A DNA stretch of 64,000 nt from Flavobacterium crocinum (GCF_003122385.1 NZ_CP029255.1:248001-312000); one strand, 5' to 3'. Counted from the stretch's first letter, positions 37,509 through 46,006 are shown. The notes: generated from the letters alone by a model not told the origin. Numbers and translations: made by a program.

Positions 37509-38339
37509 ATGAAAAAAACCGCTATATTATTAAGCACGATTTGTTTAGCAGCATTTCTATTTTTTTCCTGCTCGAACGACAGCAATGAAGGTGCCGCTTC
37601 AACAGATCTAACCAGTATTGGCGCATCAATCGCAATTGATACCTCTAACGAAATGGATCTTAATACAGGTCTGTCTGTAGCAACATCCAGCACTACAGCA
37701 AAAACAACTGAAACTGTTATTGGCGTCTGCGCCGCGATTACTATAACAACACCAAATGGAGGAGAATATCCTAAAGTTTTTCTTATTGATTTCGGAACTG
37801 CCGGCTGTAAAGACGACAACAACTTAACAAGAAAAGGAAAATTAGAAGTAACTCTTTCGGGACCAATTACTACTACAGGAAGTAAAATGACAATTAAAAG
37901 GACAGATTACTCTATTAACAACATTAAACTGGAAGGTACCATCGAATACACAAATACTACAACAGTAGATACAGCACCTCAATGGACACGAAAAGTAACA
38001 AACGGCAAACTAACCGATTTACAAGGAGGAGTTTATACTAATTCAGAAACTTACACCACAAAACAAACTGCCGGAGTTGATACGCCTTATGTATTATCCG
38101 ACAATGTTTACGAAATAACTGAAGGAACTCATACAGTAACAGGATCAAATGGTACAACACTTACTTTGACAGTAAAAGAACCATTAATTAAAAAATACTC
38201 TTGCACTTTTATTTCTAAAGGTCAGTTGAAAATTCAGGGAGGTATTTTGAACGGTGTAGTAGATTATGGAAATAACGACTGCGATGCCCTTTACACTTAT
38301 ACACACGAAAATGGCGCTTCATTTAATTTATCAATGTAA
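37509..38339 (+). CDS. Lipoprotein of unknown function
   Basis: A 276-residue lipoprotein (lipobox FFSC at about residue 21, followed by SNDSNEG). The body is rich in Thr, Ser and Gly with beta-strand periodicity. It has paired cysteines near VCAAITI, AGCKDD, SCTF and NDCDAL, suggesting one or two disulfides in the periplasm. No domain recognised. The pattern of repeated extended strands (KGKLEVTLSGPI, GTLSxTVKEP-like, KGQLKIQGGILNG) suggests a beta-sandwich or beta-helix. Single gene. Confidence 0.78.
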   Translation: MKKTAILLSTICLAAFLFFSCSNDSNEGAASTDLTSIGASIAIDTSNEMDLNTGLSVATSSTTAKTTETVIGVCAAITITTPNGGEYPKVFLIDFGTAGCKDDNNLTRKGKLEVTLSGPITTTGSKMTIKRTDYSINNIKLEGTIEYTNTTTVDTAPQWTRKVTNGKLTDLQGGVYTNSETYTTKQTAGVDTPYVLSDNVYEITEGTHTVTGSNGTTLTLTVKEPLIKKYSCTFISKGQLKIQGGILNGVVDYGNNDCDALYTYTHENGASFNLSM

Positions 38340-38360
38340 AACCTTTTCACACTATACTTT

Positions 38361-38396
38361 AAATCCCAATTTAGAAATAGATTGGGATTTATTTTT
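38361..38396 (+). terminator. Terminator of the lipoprotein gene
   Basis: AAATCCCAAT / ATTGGGATTT with a 10-base loop, followed by a T-run. Confidence 0.85.
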
Positions 38397-38473
38397 TTTA
38401 TAAAAATAAAACTGCTGTCTCTCTACATTTAAACTATTTTCTTTATTTTGCACCCAAATCTAATAAACCAACA

Positions 38474-39205
38474 ATGAAAAAAACATTAATTGCTTTTGTT
38501 ACGCTTGCCCTGTTAGCATCATGCAGCAAAAAAGAAACTACTGGTAATGTACATATTACAGGAAACGTTAAGGGATTAAAAAAAGGAACACTATATATCC
38601 AAAAAATTGTTGACACAGCACTTGTTGCTATCGACAGTATTAAAATAGACGGAAATTCTGCTTTTGAAAGCAATATCACATTAGATTCACCACAAGTATT
38701 GTATTTGTTTTTAGATCGTGGCGTTACCAATTCATTAGACAATAACATTTTGTTTTTTGCAGAACCCGGAAACATCAATATCGAAACCAATCTGGATCAC
38801 TACATTTCTGACGCTAAAATCACGGGATCAAAAAATCAGGAATTATACGAACAGTATGCAAAAATTAATAGCCGCTTTACAGATGAAAACCTTTCATTAG
38901 TAGAACCACGTTTTAAAGCTTTAAAAAGACAAGATCAAAAGGCAGTAGACAGCATCACCAAATTACAAGAGTCTAACATCAAAAGAAAATACTTGTACGC
39001 TACAAACTTTGCCCTAAACAACAAAGACTATGAAGTTGCCCCTTATATTGCGTTAGCAGAGATTTATGACATCAATTTAAAGTTTCTTGACACGATTCAA
39101 AAATCGATGACTCCAAAAGTGGCTAAATCATTTTATGGAAAGAAACTAACTAAGTACGTTAATGACCTTAAAAAGGAACAACAAACACTGCAAACCGCAG
39201 AATAA
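38474..39205 (+). CDS. DUF4369-domain lipoprotein
   Basis: A 243-residue lipoprotein (LLASC at about residue 17). Residues 25-110 fit the DUF4369 domain often found at the N-terminus of TlpA-like thiol:disulfide proteins: VHITGNVKGLKKGTLYIQKI, then DGNSAFESNITLDSPQVLYL and FFAEPGNINIET. The C-terminal half is helical and charged. The thioredoxin domain with CxxC that usually follows is absent, so it is a stand-alone version. Role in the periplasm unknown. Confidence 0.85.
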   Translation: MKKTLIAFVTLALLASCSKKETTGNVHITGNVKGLKKGTLYIQKIVDTALVAIDSIKIDGNSAFESNITLDSPQVLYLFLDRGVTNSLDNNILFFAEPGNINIETNLDHYISDAKITGSKNQELYEQYAKINSRFTDENLSLVEPRFKALKRQDQKAVDSITKLQESNIKRKYLYATNFALNNKDYEVAPYIALAEIYDINLKFLDTIQKSMTPKVAKSFYGKKLTKYVNDLKKEQQTLQTAE

Positions 39206-39223
39206 TTTCTGTTCCATTTCAAT

Positions 39224-39256
39224 AAAAAATGCCCTGAAAATTTCAGGGCATTTTTT
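39224..39256. terminator. Terminator after the DUF4369 gene
   Basis: Arms AAATGCCCTGAA / TTCAGGGCATTT with a 3-base loop and flanking A/T runs. Confidence 0.9.
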
Positions 39257-39371
39257 ATTTATAATTATCGTTTTTAAACAAACTATCTTGCCATTAAACC
39301 TCCAAAGTACCGCAAACACGAAAAAAAACACGTAAATCGTCAATAAACAACATTAAATCTAAATCAATTAA

Positions 39372-40418
39372 TCAAGCCTTTATATCTTTAATTTTATTTC
39401 TCGATGGAAGCTCAAAAAATTTATACGAAAGACAAGCTGCCAAAAACAAAATCACAAACCTCACGAGAAAAGCCAAAGTAGGATCTTCTTTCAAATCAAG
39501 TTGAAAATATTTGCGCAGCCTATAATCACTTACCCATAACCAAACAGGATATTGTAAAAGGTAAATTCCAAAACTAATTTCTCCCAAAAACACAAGAGTT
39601 CTATTTCTTAAAATAGTTGTCAGCTTTCCTGTATTAAGCGATAAAAGCAGAATCAATGGTATAAAAAGCACAGCCAACAGACCATTATGATAATTGAATC
39701 CTGTTGGAAATTTTAAAGCTATTATAATTAAAATAATTACAATTAAAATAGCTAAGTCGAAGTTTCGTTGATAGCCACAATTATTGATATAGTAAATTGC
39801 CGCTAAGTTTCCAATTAAAAATTCATTTAGATGTAATAGCGGAAAATAACTCAAATCTTTAATACTTAATGGAAAATTCATTATAGGTTTCAAAAACATT
39901 ATCTGAAACACTATTTGACTTACAATCCAAAACACAAGAATTAATATCGAAATTTTCTTAAAACTGACTTTATTGTATATTACATTAAATAAAAATGGGA
40001 ACAAAACATAAAAGAACATTTCTACTGAAAGAGACCAACCCGGCGTATTTATGGTAAGAGCCTTTTCAGGGACCCAGGACTGAATCATAGTTACATTCAA
40101 AAGAAAATCTCCCCAATTAGCTTTATTATTTAAAATTAAAACTACAAGCACAAGCAGAACCCCTAACAAGTAAAGAGGATAAATACGAGCTAATCTATTT
40201 TTTAAGTATTCAAATGCACTGACTTTCGTTTTATCATGATAAGCAATTATCATCACAAAACCTGATAACATAAAAAAATAACTAACAAAAACAGCTGACG
40301 ATTTAGTTATAAATTCCAAATATGGATTATTGAAAAGAAATGATTTTTCACCATAATGAAAAATGACTATTAATACTGCTGCAATGAATCTCGTAAAAGT
40401 TAATTGTTCTACCCTCAT
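39372..40418 (-). CDS. Acyltransferase family 3 (OafA-like) membrane protein
   Basis: A 348-residue polytopic membrane protein with about ten helices. The start RVEQLTFTRFIAAVLIVIFHYG (in part, with the His near residue 21) and LKNRLARIYPLYLLG (about 88-102) are the marks of acyltransferase family 3, which transfers acetyl or other acyl groups to sugars of O-antigen, exopolysaccharide or other exported molecules. It has no SGNH domain fused. No polysaccharide genes are adjacent, so the target is unknown. Confidence 0.9.
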   Translation of the reverse strand: MRVEQLTFTRFIAAVLIVIFHYGEKSFLFNNPYLEFITKSSAVFVSYFFMLSGFVMIIAYHDKTKVSAFEYLKNRLARIYPLYLLGVLLVLVVLILNNKANWGDFLLNVTMIQSWVPEKALTINTPGWSLSVEMFFYVLFPFLFNVIYNKVSFKKISILILVFWIVSQIVFQIMFLKPIMNFPLSIKDLSYFPLLHLNEFLIGNLAAIYYINNCGYQRNFDLAILIVIILIIIALKFPTGFNYHNGLLAVLFIPLILLLSLNTGKLTTILRNRTLVFLGEISFGIYLLQYPVWLWVSDYRLRKYFQLDLKEDPTLAFLVRFVILFLAACLSYKFFELPSRNKIKDIKA

Positions 40419-40512
40419 AAGTTGACGAAAAATACAAATTCCAGATTACAATAAAAAAACATTCTCAAATCTTTCTTACGCTTGATAACGTGAAATACAG
40501 GATTGATAGAAT

Positions 40513-40544
40513 AAAAAAAAACCACCACATTTCTGTGATGGTTT
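40513..40544 (-). terminator. Terminator after the downstream tRNA-Thr
   Basis: Arms ACCACCACA / TGTGATGGT (one mismatch) with a 4-base loop, followed by T on the minus strand. It closely copies the hairpin after the other tRNA-Thr. Confidence 0.75.
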
Positions 40545-40547
40545 TGG

Positions 40548-40621
40548 AGCCGATAGAGGGACTCGAACCCACGACCTGCTGATTACAAATCAGCTGCTCT
40601 AGCCAGCTGAGCTACATCGGC
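40548..40621 (-). tRNA. tRNA-Thr (anticodon TGT), copy 1
   Basis: The minus strand folds to a full cloverleaf: acceptor GCCGATG/TATCGGC (last pair G-T), D-stem GCTC/GAGC, anticodon stem GCTGA/TCAGC with loop TTTGTAA (anticodon TGT, reading ACA and related Thr codons) and T-loop TTCGAGT. The T-stem carries one T-T mismatch. The next bases are CCA, so the 3' end is encoded. Confidence 0.95.
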
Positions 40622-40693
40622 CTATTTTGCGAGTGCAAAGATATAAATGTTTTTTAATATTCCAAAAAAAAAATCACACCTCTCTCTATAATT

Positions 40694-40726
40694 TAAAAAA
40701 CCATCACATTTCTGTGATGGTTTCCG
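40694..40726 (-). terminator. Terminator after the upstream tRNA-Thr
   Basis: A perfect CCATCACA / TGTGATGG stem with a 4-base loop and flanking A/T runs. Confidence 0.8.
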
Positions 40727-40733
40727 TTTTTTG

Positions 40734-40807
40734 AGCCGATAGAGGGACTCGAACCCACGACCTGCTGATTACAAATCAGCTGCTCTAGCCAGCTGAGCTA
40801 CATCGGC
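40734..40807 (-). tRNA. tRNA-Thr (anticodon TGT), copy 2
   Basis: Identical over the mature 74 bases to the other copy, including the T-stem mismatch. The bases following the discriminator are CA rather than CCA, so its CCA end would need the nucleotidyltransferase. The tandem copies, each followed by nearly the same hairpin, look like a duplication of a tRNA-plus-terminator unit. Confidence 0.95.
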
Positions 40808-40883
40808 CTCATTACGGGTGCAAATATAAAGCGGTTTTTCAATTTCCCAAAATAAATTTGCACTTTTTTACACTTTTTTTTGC

Positions 40884-41150
40884 TTATAGTGCGTTGATTT
40901 TTTCAACCAATTGATTAGCAGTTTGTTCTAATTCAATATTAATTTGCTTGAAATGTGCTTTTTTATTTTCAACGTTCTTTGCGTTCACTTTTGTAATCAA
41001 AGTATCGAATGCAGCAATAGCTTCATCGATCAAAGCATTCGTTTCCGGAGTTGGATTTCCTGTTGTTGACATCTCAAACAAGTAAACTGCCTCAATAATA
41101 TCTCCTAATACGAAGTTGATGTCTTTCTTTAAATTTTTAACGTTTGCCAT
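40884..41150 (-). CDS. Small conserved hypothetical protein
   Basis: An 88-residue, all-helical, acidic protein starting MANVKNLKKDINFVLGDIIE. The ATG at 41150 is chosen because a promoter element (TACTTTTG) overlaps the only upstream in-frame starts. No signal peptide, no cysteines, no recognised domain. The heptad-like spacing of Ile, Leu and Val in the C-terminal half suggests a helical hairpin or coiled coil. It probably occurs widely in flavobacteria, but the function is unknown. Confidence 0.8.
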   Translation of the reverse strand: MANVKNLKKDINFVLGDIIEAVYLFEMSTTGNPTPETNALIDEAIAAFDTLITKVNAKNVENKKAHFKQINIELEQTANQLVEKINAL

Positions 41151-41177
41151 TTTTATTATAATTTTAATTTGCGTTTG

Positions 41178-41185
41178 CAAAAGTA
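41178..41185 (-). promoter_or_regulatory. -7 promoter element of the small protein gene
   Basis: Minus-strand TACTTTTG matches TAnnTTTG 28 bases ahead of the ATG. It decides against longer starts at 41180. Confidence 0.5.
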
Positions 41186-41207
41186 CATATTATCTTTAGA
41201 TTATGTG

Positions 41208-42176
41208 TTAAGAAATGTAAATTTCTAAAATTGAAGCATTTCCAGTCAAATTAAATGCTTTTATCGCAGCCGGAACCAAAACAGTATCTCCTTTTTTATA
41301 CGAGTTTTTAAATCCGTCATATTCAATTTCAAAATCACCTTCAATACACATATAAACTGTAAATGTTTCTCCAGTTTTAGAAACCTCTAATTTGTTTTCT
41401 AATGGAAGGAAATTCGTTGTAAAATAAGGACAATCTACAACCGTATTTGAAGTGTTTACTTTAGACTCATATTTTTTCTGAGTATCTACTTTATTGTAGT
41501 TAATCGCATCAAGAGCTAAATCTACATGTAATTCTCTTTTATTCCCCTGTGCATCTACACGGTCAAAATCATATAATCTATAAGTAATATCAGAAGTCTG
41601 CTGAATCTCGGCAATAACCAGACCAGCTCCAATTGCATGAACAGTTCCTGTTTCTAAGAAGAAAACATCGCCTGGCTTTGCCTTTACAGTATCTAAGATT
41701 GAAACTAAAGTATTGTCTTGTAAATGTTTTAAATACTCTTCTTTATTTGAATCTTCTTTAAAACCAACAATAATTCTCGCATCTGCATCTGCCTGAGTCA
41801 CATACCACATTTCTGTTTTTCCGAATGAGTTATGACGCTCTTTAGCTAATTTATCGTTTGGGTGAACCTGAATAGAAAGGTCTTCTCTCGCATCAAGATA
41901 TTTGAAAAGTAAAGGAAATTGTTTCCCGAAACGCTCGTAAACTTTAGTTCCTAAAACGGCGTCCGGAGTTTCATCAATAAGCTCCATCAAAGATTTTCCT
42001 TTTAGAACTCCGTTTGCCACCACACTTACATCTCCTTCTACAGTAGACAATTCCCAGCTTTCACCGGTAATTTTAGAAACGATTGGCTTATTCAAAATTG
42101 TTTTTAATTTTTCTCCTCCCCAGATTCTTTCTTTTAAGATCGGTTCAAATTGTAAAGGGTATAAATTTTGGCTCAT
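41208..42176 (-). CDS. manA: Mannose-6-phosphate isomerase, class I
   Basis: A 322-residue cupin enzyme interconverting fructose-6-phosphate and mannose-6-phosphate, feeding GDP-mannose and glycan synthesis. The zinc ligands are visible: Gln/His in SIQVHPND (about 100), Glu in GKTEMWYV (about 118) and His in TVHAIGAG (about 175). The start has LKERIWGG, typical of the short bacterial form that lacks the inserted helical domain. It is 57 bases downstream of bcp on the same strand and may share its transcript. Confidence 0.93.
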   Translation of the reverse strand: MSQNLYPLQFEPILKERIWGGEKLKTILNKPIVSKITGESWELSTVEGDVSVVANGVLKGKSLMELIDETPDAVLGTKVYERFGKQFPLLFKYLDAREDLSIQVHPNDKLAKERHNSFGKTEMWYVTQADADARIIVGFKEDSNKEEYLKHLQDNTLVSILDTVKAKPGDVFFLETGTVHAIGAGLVIAEIQQTSDITYRLYDFDRVDAQGNKRELHVDLALDAINYNKVDTQKKYESKVNTSNTVVDCPYFTTNFLPLENKLEVSKTGETFTVYMCIEGDFEIEYDGFKNSYKKGDTVLVPAAIKAFNLTGNASILEIYIS

Positions 42177-42233
42177 GTTTTTTAGGTTAATATATTTGTT
42201 TAATTAATTTTATTCTGATACTATTTTTCTAAT

Positions 42234-42692
42234 TTATAATACTAATTCCTTAATAGTTTCCAAAGCTTTTGGTATGTGTTTCGCAGCATTTACACTATCG
42301 AAGATCGAAATCACCAGACCATTTCTATCGATAATATAAGTAACACGGCCCGGCAGAAGTCCGAACAAATTATTACGGACACCAAAAAGCTTTCTTAATC
42401 TTTTATCACGATCTGAAAGCAAAATAAAAGGTAATTGATGTTTAGCAGCAAATTTGTGATGTGATTTGACACTATCACTGCTAATCCCGATTACCTCAGC
42501 TCCCAAATCTTTGAAATCTTCATATTGATCCCGAAAACTGCAGGCTTCTGTTGTACAGCCAGGCGTATTATCTTTTGGGTAAAAATAAATTACCAATGGT
42601 TTTCTTCCTAAAACACTCTGGCTTTCAAAAGTTTCTCCATTATTGTCTTTTGCAGTAAAATTCGGAACTATATCTCCTATTTTTAATGACAT
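42234..42692 (-). CDS. bcp: Thioredoxin-dependent peroxiredoxin, Bcp type
   Basis: A 152-residue peroxiredoxin Q/Bcp that reduces hydroperoxides. The peroxidatic and resolving cysteines are five residues apart in TPGCTTEACSFRD (about 43-55). Other family parts are GDIVPNFTAKDNNGE at the start, VIYFYPKD, VIGISSDSVKSHHKF and RVTYIIDRNG. It begins 3 bases after the queD-like stop, so it is in one operon with queD-like and idi genes. Confidence 0.95.
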   Translation of the reverse strand: MSLKIGDIVPNFTAKDNNGETFESQSVLGRKPLVIYFYPKDNTPGCTTEACSFRDQYEDFKDLGAEVIGISSDSVKSHHKFAAKHQLPFILLSDRDKRLRKLFGVRNNLFGLLPGRVTYIIDRNGLVISIFDSVNAAKHIPKALETIKELVL

Positions 42693-42695
42693 TTT

Positions 42696-43106
42696 TTATT
42701 CTCCTTTATAAGTTACAAAATTACGGTCGGTTTCATTCAGCACTACTTCCAAATCAAAGTCAGTGTGAATTCTTTGTCTAATTTTATTCCATATCACAAC
42801 GGCAATATTTTCTGCTGTTGGATTCAAATCTAAAAATTCTGGGACATCCAGATTTAGATTTTTGTGATCAAACGGAATTTCTACTTCTTCGCGTATAATA
42901 TCCGCTAATACTTTCACATCTAAAACAAAACCAGTTTCCGGATCAATTTTTCCTGTAACACTTACTGTTAAACCATAATTATGACCATGGAAATTAGGAT
43001 TGTTGCATTTGCCAAAAACAGCATCGTTTTTTTCAAATGACCAATCTTTTCGATGTAGTCGATGTGCAGCATTAAAATGTGCTTTTCTTGATATGGTTAC
43101 TCTCAT
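42696..43106 (-). CDS. queD: 6-carboxytetrahydropterin synthase / 6-pyruvoyl-tetrahydropterin synthase family
   Basis: A 136-residue T-fold enzyme. Zinc-binding His residues are visible in AHFNAAHRL (about 9-17) and NFHGHNYGL (about 38-46), with the catalytic Cys in GKCNNPN just before, Asp/His in PFDHKNLN and the Glu that anchors the pterin in NPTAENIAV. Members make the QueD product for queuosine or a tetrahydrobiopterin precursor. Other queuosine genes are not in the window, so queD is the likely but not certain assignment. Middle gene of the idi-queD-bcp operon. Confidence 0.88.
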   Translation of the reverse strand: MRVTISRKAHFNAAHRLHRKDWSFEKNDAVFGKCNNPNFHGHNYGLTVSVTGKIDPETGFVLDVKVLADIIREEVEIPFDHKNLNLDVPEFLDLNPTAENIAVVIWNKIRQRIHTDFDLEVVLNETDRNFVTYKGE

Positions 43107-43127
43107 TTAGGCTTTGGTTCGTTTGGG

Positions 43128-43655
43128 TTAAAGTTTATGATCTTCTAAATAATGATAAAATTCATCAAAAATTATTTTAAACCAAACCGTATATATTTCG
43201 GGCTGTTTTTCTATATCTGCTTTTACATCTTCAATTTTCATCCATTTCCAGTCTTCCACTTCTTCGGTATTGATATTTGGATCTTCGTTATAATATCCAA
43301 TCATCACATGATCTAATTCATGTTCTGTCAATCCGTTATCAAAAGGTGCTTTATAAATAAAATGAAACAGCTCTTTCAAATCTGTTTTAAATCCCATTTC
43401 TTCAAACAATCTTCTGCTTCCTGCTTCGATATTGGTTTCGCCTTCACGCTGATGACTGCAGCAAGTGTTGGTCCACAGCAAAGGAGAATGATATTTTTGA
43501 TGTGCACGCTGCTGCAGCATGATTTCATTTTGTTCATTTAAAACAAAAACTGAAAATGCACGGTGCAAAAGCGCTTTTTCATGTGCTTCTAATTTTGGCA
43601 TTAAGCCAATCTGCTCATCATTTTGATTAACTAATATTACGTTTTCTTCTGTCAT
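43128..43655 (-). CDS. idi: Isopentenyl-diphosphate delta-isomerase, type 1
   Basis: A 175-residue Nudix-fold enzyme converting IPP to DMAPP for isoprenoids such as menaquinone and carotenoids. The catalytic Cys is in WTNTCCSHQREGE (about 61-73) and the Glu in TEHELDHVMIG (about 110). The Nudix-like helix is GSRRLFEEMGF. The ATG at 43655 (MTEENVI) is chosen: a longer frame reaching 43742 would run across the TATTTTTG promoter element. First gene of an operon with queD-like and bcp. Confidence 0.94.
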   Translation of the reverse strand: MTEENVILVNQNDEQIGLMPKLEAHEKALLHRAFSVFVLNEQNEIMLQQRAHQKYHSPLLWTNTCCSHQREGETNIEAGSRRLFEEMGFKTDLKELFHFIYKAPFDNGLTEHELDHVMIGYYNEDPNINTEEVEDWKWMKIEDVKADIEKQPEIYTVWFKIIFDEFYHYLEDHKL

Positions 43656-43672
43656 AAGGCTTCTTAAGCAAA

Positions 43673-43680
43673 CAAAAATA
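43673..43680 (-). promoter_or_regulatory. -7 promoter element of idi operon
   Basis: Minus-strand TATTTTTG matches TAnnTTTG, 17 bases ahead of the chosen idi ATG. Confidence 0.5.
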
Positions 43681-43884
43681 CGAAAAAAGAAATGGCTTAA
43701 AAATCCTAATTCTGATTGTGAAAAATCCAAATCTTTATTCAATTTCTATTTTTCTGATTTACAACATTATAAATCCCATTAAAAATTAAAAGCTGTTAAA
43801 ATTAAGACATAAAAACTAGATTGTCTTTATTTACGTAACTAATAAAAAGTTAAAACACACTTAAAAAAATCTCAATTATTTTAA

Positions 43885-43955
43885 AGTCAGTATTTCGGGA
43901 TAAATCTCAGCGTATCTTTGATTAATAAAATTCAAAATCCTAAAGAATACTGACT
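43885..43955 (+). promoter_or_regulatory. msrBA promoter framed by an inverted repeat
   Basis: TATCTTTG (43913-43920) is a full -7 match. Around it lie inverted arms AGTCAGTATT (43885-43894) and AATACTGACT (43946-43955), 51 bases apart. The left arm would cover the -33 region and the right arm the start of the transcript, a placement that could serve a dimeric or looping regulator. Confidence 0.45.
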
Positions 43956-43979
43956 TAATACAAAATCCACTATTTGTTT

Positions 43980-44531
43980 ATGAAATCTAAAACCCAATTT
44001 CTCAGTCTTTGTTTTTTAATACCGCTTTTCATTTTACAGGCTTGCGGACAAAACAATAAAAATTACATTAAGCCCGAAACTGCAAAAAATGTAATTAGTA
44101 AACCTAACAATCCATATTATTCCAATACAGATACTACGAAATTAAATGTAAGTGATGCCGAATGGAAAAAGGTTTTGCCGGAGGACGTTTACGCTGTTAT
44201 GCGTGAAGCCGATACTGAAAGGCCTTTTACAGGAAAATATTGGAATACGGATGAAAAAGGAACTTACTATTGTGCTTCGTGCGGGAATAAACTTTTCAGA
44301 TCTACCGCCAAATTCTCCAGCAGCTGTGGCTGGCCAAGTTTCTTTGAACAGGACAATAAAAAAAGTATTGTTTTCAAAGAAGATAATTCGCTTGGAATGG
44401 AAAGAACGGAAACCCTTTGTGGTCGTTGCGGCGGACATTTGGGACATATCTTTGATGATGGTCCGGAACCAACCGGAAAACGTTATTGTATGAATTCGAT
44501 CGCTCTTGATTTTATTCCTGATTCTAAATAA
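43980..44531 (+). CDS. msrB: Peptide-methionine (R)-S-oxide reductase, lipoprotein form
   Basis: A 183-residue MsrB from the ATG at 43980 (a TTG two codons earlier is less likely). The N-terminus is a lipoprotein signal (ILQAC), so the enzyme acts in the periplasm, repairing the R epimer of oxidised methionine. Zinc-binding pairs CASCG and CGRCGG, the FSSSCGWPSF substrate block and the catalytic Cys in GKRYCMNS are all present. It is followed 6 bases later by msrA, giving an exported pair that handles both epimers. Confidence 0.95.
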   Translation: MKSKTQFLSLCFLIPLFILQACGQNNKNYIKPETAKNVISKPNNPYYSNTDTTKLNVSDAEWKKVLPEDVYAVMREADTERPFTGKYWNTDEKGTYYCASCGNKLFRSTAKFSSSCGWPSFFEQDNKKSIVFKEDNSLGMERTETLCGRCGGHLGHIFDDGPEPTGKRYCMNSIALDFIPDSK

Positions 44532-44537
44532 TTTATT

Positions 44538-45146
44538 ATGAAAAATATACTTTTAATATGTTTTCTGGCGCTTTCGCTAAAGGGGATTGCTCAGAATAAA
44601 AAAGCATCGAATTTAGAAACCATTACACTTGGCGGAGGATGCTACTGGTGTGTTGAAGCTGTTTATGAAGATTTAAACGGAGTAAAATCAGTTGTTTCCG
44701 GATTTTCAGGTGGAAATGTTGCCAATCCTACTTATGAAGAAGTCTGCACAGGCGAGACTGGTCATGCCGAAGTAGTTCAGATTACTTACGACAAAACGGT
44801 GACAGATATTAACGAAATCTTTAAAGTCTTTTTTACTGTACACGACCCAACAACCTTAAATCGTCAGGGAGCTGATGTTGGAACACAATATCGTTCTGTA
44901 ATTTTCTATAAAAACGCCGAACAGAAAAAAGCAGCCGAAAGCATTATTGCCGATTTGAATAAAGCAAAAGTGTACAAAAAACCAATCGTAACAAAAGTAG
45001 AACCTTTTAAAGTTTTTTACAAAGCTGAAGATTATCATCAGAACTATTATGCAAACAATAAAAACCAGCCATATTGTAAAATGGTGATTCAGCCAAAACT
45101 GGAAAAGTTTGAAAAGGTTTTTAAGGATAAACTTAAAAAGCATTAA
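44538..45146 (+). CDS. msrA: Peptide-methionine (S)-S-oxide reductase, exported
   Basis: A 202-residue MsrA with a signal peptide ([19 protein letters not shown]). The catalytic motif is [14 protein letters not shown] (about 32-45), followed by GFSGG, the [11 protein letters not shown] strand and [19 protein letters not shown] (about 105). The second Cys (YWC) and a Cys near the C-terminus (QPYCKM) could recycle the active site. Being exported, it would need periplasmic reductant, as would the preceding MsrB. Confidence 0.95.
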   Translation: MKNILLICFLALSLKGIAQNKKASNLETITLGGGCYWCVEAVYEDLNGVKSVVSGFSGGNVANPTYEEVCTGETGHAEVVQITYDKTVTDINEIFKVFFTVHDPTTLNRQGADVGTQYRSVIFYKNAEQKKAAESIIADLNKAKVYKKPIVTKVEPFKVFYKAEDYHQNYYANNKNQPYCKMVIQPKLEKFEKVFKDKLKKH

Positions 45147-45150
45147 ACAT

Positions 45151-45187
45151 AAAAAAGGGAAATGAATCTGCTTCATTTCCCTTTTTT
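45151..45187. terminator. Terminator after msrA
   Basis: A perfect 16-bp stem AAAAAAGGGAAATGAA / TTCATTTCCCTTTTTT with a 5-base loop. It could act in both directions for msrA and the META lipoprotein. Confidence 0.9.
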
Positions 45188-45243
45188 TATTAAGTCTGAA
45201 CCTTGTCTAAGTTTGAAATTTTAACAAAGTTGAATAACTAAAA

Positions 45244-45678
45244 CTATTGTTTCGCTACCTTTTTAAATCGCATCACCGGAATATCTCCCTGAATTAAATT
45301 CAGTTTTCCGTCTTTATCAATAGAATAACTTGTAATCTGTTTTATTTGTTTTAGAAACACTTTTTCTCCTCCACCGTCACAATACATCATGGTTGTTGGA
45401 CCAGCTTCTCCAAAAGTTAGAGATTTTCCGCTTAAAGTATAAGGTGCACTATAACCATTACATCCGTTATTACCATAAACTCTTGTTTCTTTCTGGTCAA
45501 AAGTAAGCTGTGGTTTTTTATTCGGGTATAGCCCTTCAAAAGCAATTCTAGGTCCGGAAATGTATTCTAATTCCCAGGTTGTATCATACAAATTCCCTGC
45601 ACTTTTGTCTTTCGTTGCCATACATGAAGTCAATAATAAAGTTAAAACTGAAACTACTGCGAGTGTGTATTTTTTCAT
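45244..45678 (-). CDS. META-domain lipoprotein (HslJ-like)
   Basis: A 144-residue lipoprotein (lipobox LLTSC at about residue 19). The META domain follows: LYDTTWELEYISGP (about 30), PQLTFDQKETRVYGNNGCNGYSAPY (in part, about 55-78) with the family GCNGY block, LTFGEAGPTTMMYCDG and the C-terminal strand LNLIQGDIPVMRF. The two Cys (GCNG and MYCDG) probably form a disulfide in the periplasm. Function in flavobacteria is unknown; in enterobacteria HslJ relates to stress and drug tolerance. Confidence 0.88.
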   Translation of the reverse strand: MKKYTLAVVSVLTLLLTSCMATKDKSAGNLYDTTWELEYISGPRIAFEGLYPNKKPQLTFDQKETRVYGNNGCNGYSAPYTLSGKSLTFGEAGPTTMMYCDGGGEKVFLKQIKQITSYSIDKDGKLNLIQGDIPVMRFKKVAKQ

Positions 45679-45889
45679 TTTTTTTGTTTTTGAAGATTAA
45701 TATTGCGTTCTCAATATTCGTGCCCGATTGATTTAACGGACTCATTTTTCTTAATTCAAATATCTGAATGGTATATTCTTTTGCCAATCTAATTTACGGT
45801 TTTTATTTTAGAATATTATTAATCAAAAATTTACAAAAGCAAAAAACCTTATTCGTCTTGAAATATTTTTTTTTAGAAGGATATAGATT
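45679..45889. other. Intergenic region before the IS110/repeat segment
   Basis: Presumed promoter region of the META lipoprotein. It is AT-rich, with no gene or repeat seen before the dispersed repeat starts at about 45890. Confidence 0.5.
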
Positions 45890-46003
45890 GCGGAACTACT
45901 TGCGAGGATCCTTCGTTCCTCAGGATGACAAAAATGAGGGTATATCACAAAAAAGCGTATGTATCCAATATTAAGCAAAGTAATCCCAATCTTGTCATCC
46001 TGA
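45890..46003. repeat. Dispersed inverted repeat, unit 1, part left of the IS110 element
   Basis: The left arm, 45899-45929 (core CTTCGTTCCTCAGGATGAC), is the exact reverse complement of 31 bases made by joining 45994-46003 to 47204-47224. The unit is therefore an inverted repeat whose right arm has been split by the insertion sequence. A spacer of about 64 bases separates the arms. A second unit lies at 47698. Confidence 0.85.
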
Positions 46004-46006
46004 TTT

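Larger units (their letters stand above)
43656..43979. other. Divergent intergenic region between idi and msrB
   Basis: Contains the idi promoter near 43673 and, on the plus strand, an inverted repeat framing the msrB promoter (43885-43955). The remainder is AT-rich with nothing more I can support. Confidence 0.6.

Noticed and set aside
40513..40807. Short direct repeats that look array-like
   Set aside because: They are two tRNA-Thr genes and their terminators. There are only two units and no spacers or cas genes.
43656..43742. N-terminal extension of Idi
   Set aside because: It would cross a TAnnTTTG promoter element and adds residues not seen in the family.
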